Positions 5,404-7,092 of a DNA stretch of 7,092 bases are shown here, one piece after another. Origin of the DNA: Bacillota bacterium (GTDB lineage: Bacteria; Vulcanimicrobiota; JAMDEM01); the NCBI GenBank assembly GCA_023486985.1, contig JAMDEM010000126.1, forward strand, positions 1-7,092. The letters run 5' to 3'. The translations under genes were made by a program, and so were the position numbers. The notes under the pieces are model-generated. The model was given only the letters and a program-made list of their open reading frames with translations, was not told where the DNA came from and made no database searches. Position 1 is the stretch's first letter; every line of letters begins with the position of its first letter.

Positions 5404-6636
5404 ATGAAAATAATAAACTTTGACCATTTAGCCTGTGCGCCTCTTCTTCCTGAGGCTAGAGAGATAATGCTGCCTTTATTAGAAGAAGATATGGGAAACC
5501 CCTTAAGCCGGCATTCTATGGGGGAAAAGCCAAAGAAAGCACTGGAGGAAGCACGAAGCTCTGTAGCCCAGCTTATAAATTCAAAACCTGAAGAGATAAT
5601 ATTTACAAGCTGCGGCAGTGAATCAAATAATCAGGCTGTTAAGGGTATAGCAAAAGCTTATACAAAAAAGGGCAGGCATATAATTGCAAGCCCTATTGAG
5701 CACCACTCTATAATCCACCCTTTAAAGGATATGGAGAAGCAGGGCTGCGAGGTTTCCTGGCTTACAGTTGACAGTAACGGGATGGTAAATCCCGGGGAGA
5801 TTGCCGGGCTTATCAGGGAAGATACTGTTTTAATCACCGTAACTACAGCTTCTAACGAGATTGGCACTTTAGAACCAATAAGGGAGATAGGTAAAATTGC
5901 CAGGGAAAAAGATGTCCTGTTTCATACCGATGCTGTGGCGGCAGCAGGCTCGATTGAAATTGACGTTATTAAAGATAACATTGATTTATTAAGTCTGGCA
6001 GGCAATGTATTTTACGGTCCCCTCGGCACCGGTGCATTATATGTAAGAAAAGGCGTGAGAATTCTTCCTTTAATTGAAGGCGGAGTTCAGGAGAGGGGCT
6101 TAAGGGCTGGAACTCAAAATGTTGCGGCAATAGCCGGCATGGGTGCTGCGGCTGAAATAGCAAAGGAAAAGCTGGCTGAACGCCGTTCTCATCTTATTAA
6201 ATTAAAGGACCGGCTTATACGGGGCACTTTAGAAACTGTCCCTGACAGCTTTCTTACCGGTGATGAAGTTAACAGGCTTCCCGGGCATGCAAGCTTTTGC
6301 ATTAAATTCATAGAAGGTGAGTCGATGCTTTTGTTCCTTAACATGGCTGGAATTGCCGGAACAAGCGGCTCAACATGCTCTTCGGAGGCTTTGAAGGTTT
6401 CCCATGTTCTTGAAGCCATTGGAATCGAACCTGTCTGGGCTCAGGGTTCGGCTGTATTCACCCTGGGAATAGACAATACAGTTGAAGATGTGGAACTATT
6501 TCTTAAAGAACTTCAAAAAGTTGTTGAACGATTGAGACAGATGTCGCCGCTGATAAATTCTGATCTTGCAGCATTGCCTATCAGAAGAAAAAAAAAGGAA
6601 AGGGAAATAACCCCTCCTAACCTCCCCTTAAATTAA
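5404..6636 (+). CDS. NifS/IscS-family cysteine desulfurase homologue lacking the PLP lysine
   Basis: 410-aa fold-type I aminotransferase-like protein, as long as IscS and collinear with it. Conserved landmarks are INFDHLACAP (4-13), NPLSRHSMG (32-40), SESNN (72-76), EH at 99-100 (the PLP-stacking His of IscS), SNEIG (150-154), HTDA (174-177), YGPLGTGALYVRKG (204-217), GGVQERGLRAGTQN (226-239) and SGSTC at 321-325, with C325 at the persulfide-forming position. Where IscS has SGHK(I/F)YGPKG this protein has AGNVFYGPLG (199-208), so the PLP lysine is V202 and the preceding His is N201. The PLP-contacting Gln after HxDA is A179, and the substrate-binding Arg before the FSLG-like segment is V351 (SAVFTLG). 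Classical desulfurase activity is therefore unlikely. Archaeoglobus fulgidus IscS, with Asp at the lysine position, lacks PLP and is reported to donate its Cys as an iron-sulfur ligand, and this may be a relative. The last residues (about 403-410) are encoded by a dispersed palindrome. A redox flavoprotein gene follows 126 bp downstream on the same strand. Confidence 0.9.
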   Translation: MKIINFDHLACAPLLPEAREIMLPLLEEDMGNPLSRHSMGEKPKKALEEARSSVAQLINSKPEEIIFTSCGSESNNQAVKGIAKAYTKKGRHIIASPIEHHSIIHPLKDMEKQGCEVSWLTVDSNGMVNPGEIAGLIREDTVLITVTTASNEIGTLEPIREIGKIAREKDVLFHTDAVAAAGSIEIDVIKDNIDLLSLAGNVFYGPLGTGALYVRKGVRILPLIEGGVQERGLRAGTQNVAAIAGMGAAAEIAKEKLAERRSHLIKLKDRLIRGTLETVPDSFLTGDEVNRLPGHASFCIKFIEGESMLLFLNMAGIAGTSGSTCSSEALKVSHVLEAIGIEPVWAQGSAVFTLGIDNTVEDVELFLKELQKVVERLRQMSPLINSDLAALPIRRKKKEREITPPNLPLN

Positions 6637-6687
6637 GGGGAGGAATAAAAAAATCTCCCTCTTTGTTAAAGAGTGGGTAAGGGGAGA
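6611..6687. repeat. Two adjacent dispersed palindromes at the end of the IscS-like gene
   Basis: CCTCCCCTTAA (6621-6631) and TTAAGGGGAGG (6633-6643) form a perfect 11-bp palindrome around a single A. The stop codon of the upstream gene (6634-6636) lies inside it. After an A-rich spacer a second, less regular structure follows: CTCTTT (6659-6664) pairs with AAAGAG (6668-6673), and TCTCCC (6654-6659) can pair with GGGAGA (6682-6687). No T-run follows either hairpin. Such CTCCCCTT/AAGGGGAG units are common dispersed intergenic repeats. They could dampen read-through into the flavoprotein gene. Confidence 0.65.
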
Positions 6688-6762
6688 GTGGCGGAGTTTG
6701 AATTGCCAATGGATGGGGAATAAACTTAAGGGAAGAATAATTATTAGAAGGGCATAAATGTT

Positions 6763-7092
6763 ATGTATGACCTTGTAATAATCGGCGGGGGTCCCGCCGG
6801 AGTGGCGGCGGGAGTATATGCCGCAAGAAAAAGAATAAAAACGCTGTATCTGACTGACTCTTTCGGGGGGCAGTCTTTGCTTTCTCCCGAGATTCAGAAC
6901 TGGATAGGCATAGTTACAATGACCGGACTGGAAATGGCTGAAAAAGTAGAGCAGCACTTAAGAACCTATGCAGAAGATGTGGTGGAAATCAAAACCGGCG
7001 AGCGTGTTTCTAAGATTGAGAAGATTAACAAGATATTTAAAGTAATAACTGCAAAAGGGGAAAGTTTTGAAACCAAAGCTTTAATTTTGGCT
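6763..7092 (+). CDS. Thioredoxin reductase/AhpF-like FAD-dependent oxidoreductase, N-terminal part
   Basis: The first 110 codons of a flavoprotein cut by the window end; there is no stop. The start ATG (MYDLVIIGGG) has AAGGG (6748-6752) 10 nt upstream. The ATGs at 6758 and 6767 are out of frame. The FAD-binding Rossmann motif GGGPAG is at residues 8-13, followed by AAGVYAARKRIKTLYL. FGGQSLLSPEIQNWIG (34-49) matches the GGQ...IENYPG region of TrxB/AhpF, with NW in place of NY. GLEMAEKVEQHL (55-66) and the following strands fit the family. The redox CxxC of TrxB lies near residue 135 and so is outside the window; this cannot yet be told apart from a CxxC-less ferredoxin-NADP reductase-like relative. 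It follows the IscS-like gene on the same strand after 126 bp filled with palindromes, so co-transcription is possible but not certain. Confidence 0.88.
   Translation, partial: MYDLVIIGGGPAGVAAGVYAARKRIKTLYLTDSFGGQSLLSPEIQNWIGIVTMTGLEMAEKVEQHLRTYAEDVVEIKTGERVSKIEKINKIFKVITAKGESFETKALILA

Noticed and set aside
6783..6813. Two competing GC-rich hairpins just inside the flavoprotein gene (CGGCGGG/CCCGCCG and TCCCGCC/GGCGGGA)
   Set aside because: They are real in sequence but best explained by GC-rich codons for the Gly-Gly-Gly-Pro-Ala-Gly motif and the following alanines and glycines. There is no other sign of a regulatory switch.
6628..6957. 109-codon open frame on the minus strand opposite the flavoprotein start
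   Set aside because: It is antisense to a clear FAD-binding motif and runs through repeat palindromes, with no domain of its own.
1..7092. CRISPR arrays, tRNA or rRNA genes
   Set aside because: I found no regularly spaced direct repeats and no cloverleaf or rRNA-like conserved stretches. The repeats present are palindromic and not arrayed with constant spacers.

Overview
The window comes from a diderm (Gram-negative) bacterium. It carries genes for the ADP-heptose branch of lipopolysaccharide synthesis, a cyclic-di-GMP type HD-GYP protein and a secreted small protein, and several kinds of dispersed intergenic palindromes of the sort common in uncultured Nitrospirota/Desulfobacterota-like genomes. 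Base composition is moderate, roughly 40-45% GC in most genes by eye. The taxonomic guess is an inference only and is weak.

Layout. 10-588: gmhB, a HAD phosphatase of the heptose pathway. 690-1550: the next enzyme gene of the same pathway, heptose-7-phosphate kinase (rfaE1/hldA type), is broken. About 36-46 codons in the middle are missing. In their place lies a 32-bp perfect reverse-complement copy of a sequence found about 100 bp downstream, and that copy supplies an in-frame TAA. 1551-1944: a gene-free stretch rich in inverted repeats, including a ~145-bp element with ~41-bp imperfect terminal inverted repeats. 1945-3216: a protein with two HD domains, the second a canonical HD-GYP. 3204-4178 (minus): a two-domain SAM-dependent O-methyltransferase-like protein, overlapping the HD gene tail to tail by 13 bp, with a clear sigma-70 type promoter. 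4179-4540: an intergenic stretch with three successive palindromes. 4541-5299: an AT-rich gene for an exported DUF4163/DUF3298 protein. 5404-6636: a full-length NifS/IscS-family protein in which the PLP-binding lysine is valine. 6611-6687: two dispersed palindromes, the first of which encodes the end of the preceding protein. 6763-7092: the start of a thioredoxin-reductase/AhpF-like flavoprotein, cut by the window edge.

Functional reading. gmhB and the kinase remnant act on successive intermediates, so with this kinase copy dead the pathway must use a copy elsewhere, unless the rearrangement is an assembly or amplification artefact. The most interesting gene is the IscS-like one. It keeps the mobile-loop cysteine and the overall fold signatures but has lost the PLP lysine, the adjacent histidine and serine, the glutamine that contacts PLP, and the arginine that binds the substrate carboxylate. 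It has gained cysteines in two loops that normally line the PLP pocket. The closest precedent I know is the PLP-less IscS of Archaeoglobus fulgidus, which offers its cysteine as an iron-sulfur cluster ligand rather than making sulfide. Its same-strand downstream neighbour is a redox flavoprotein, which suggests a thiol/redox or cluster-assembly role.
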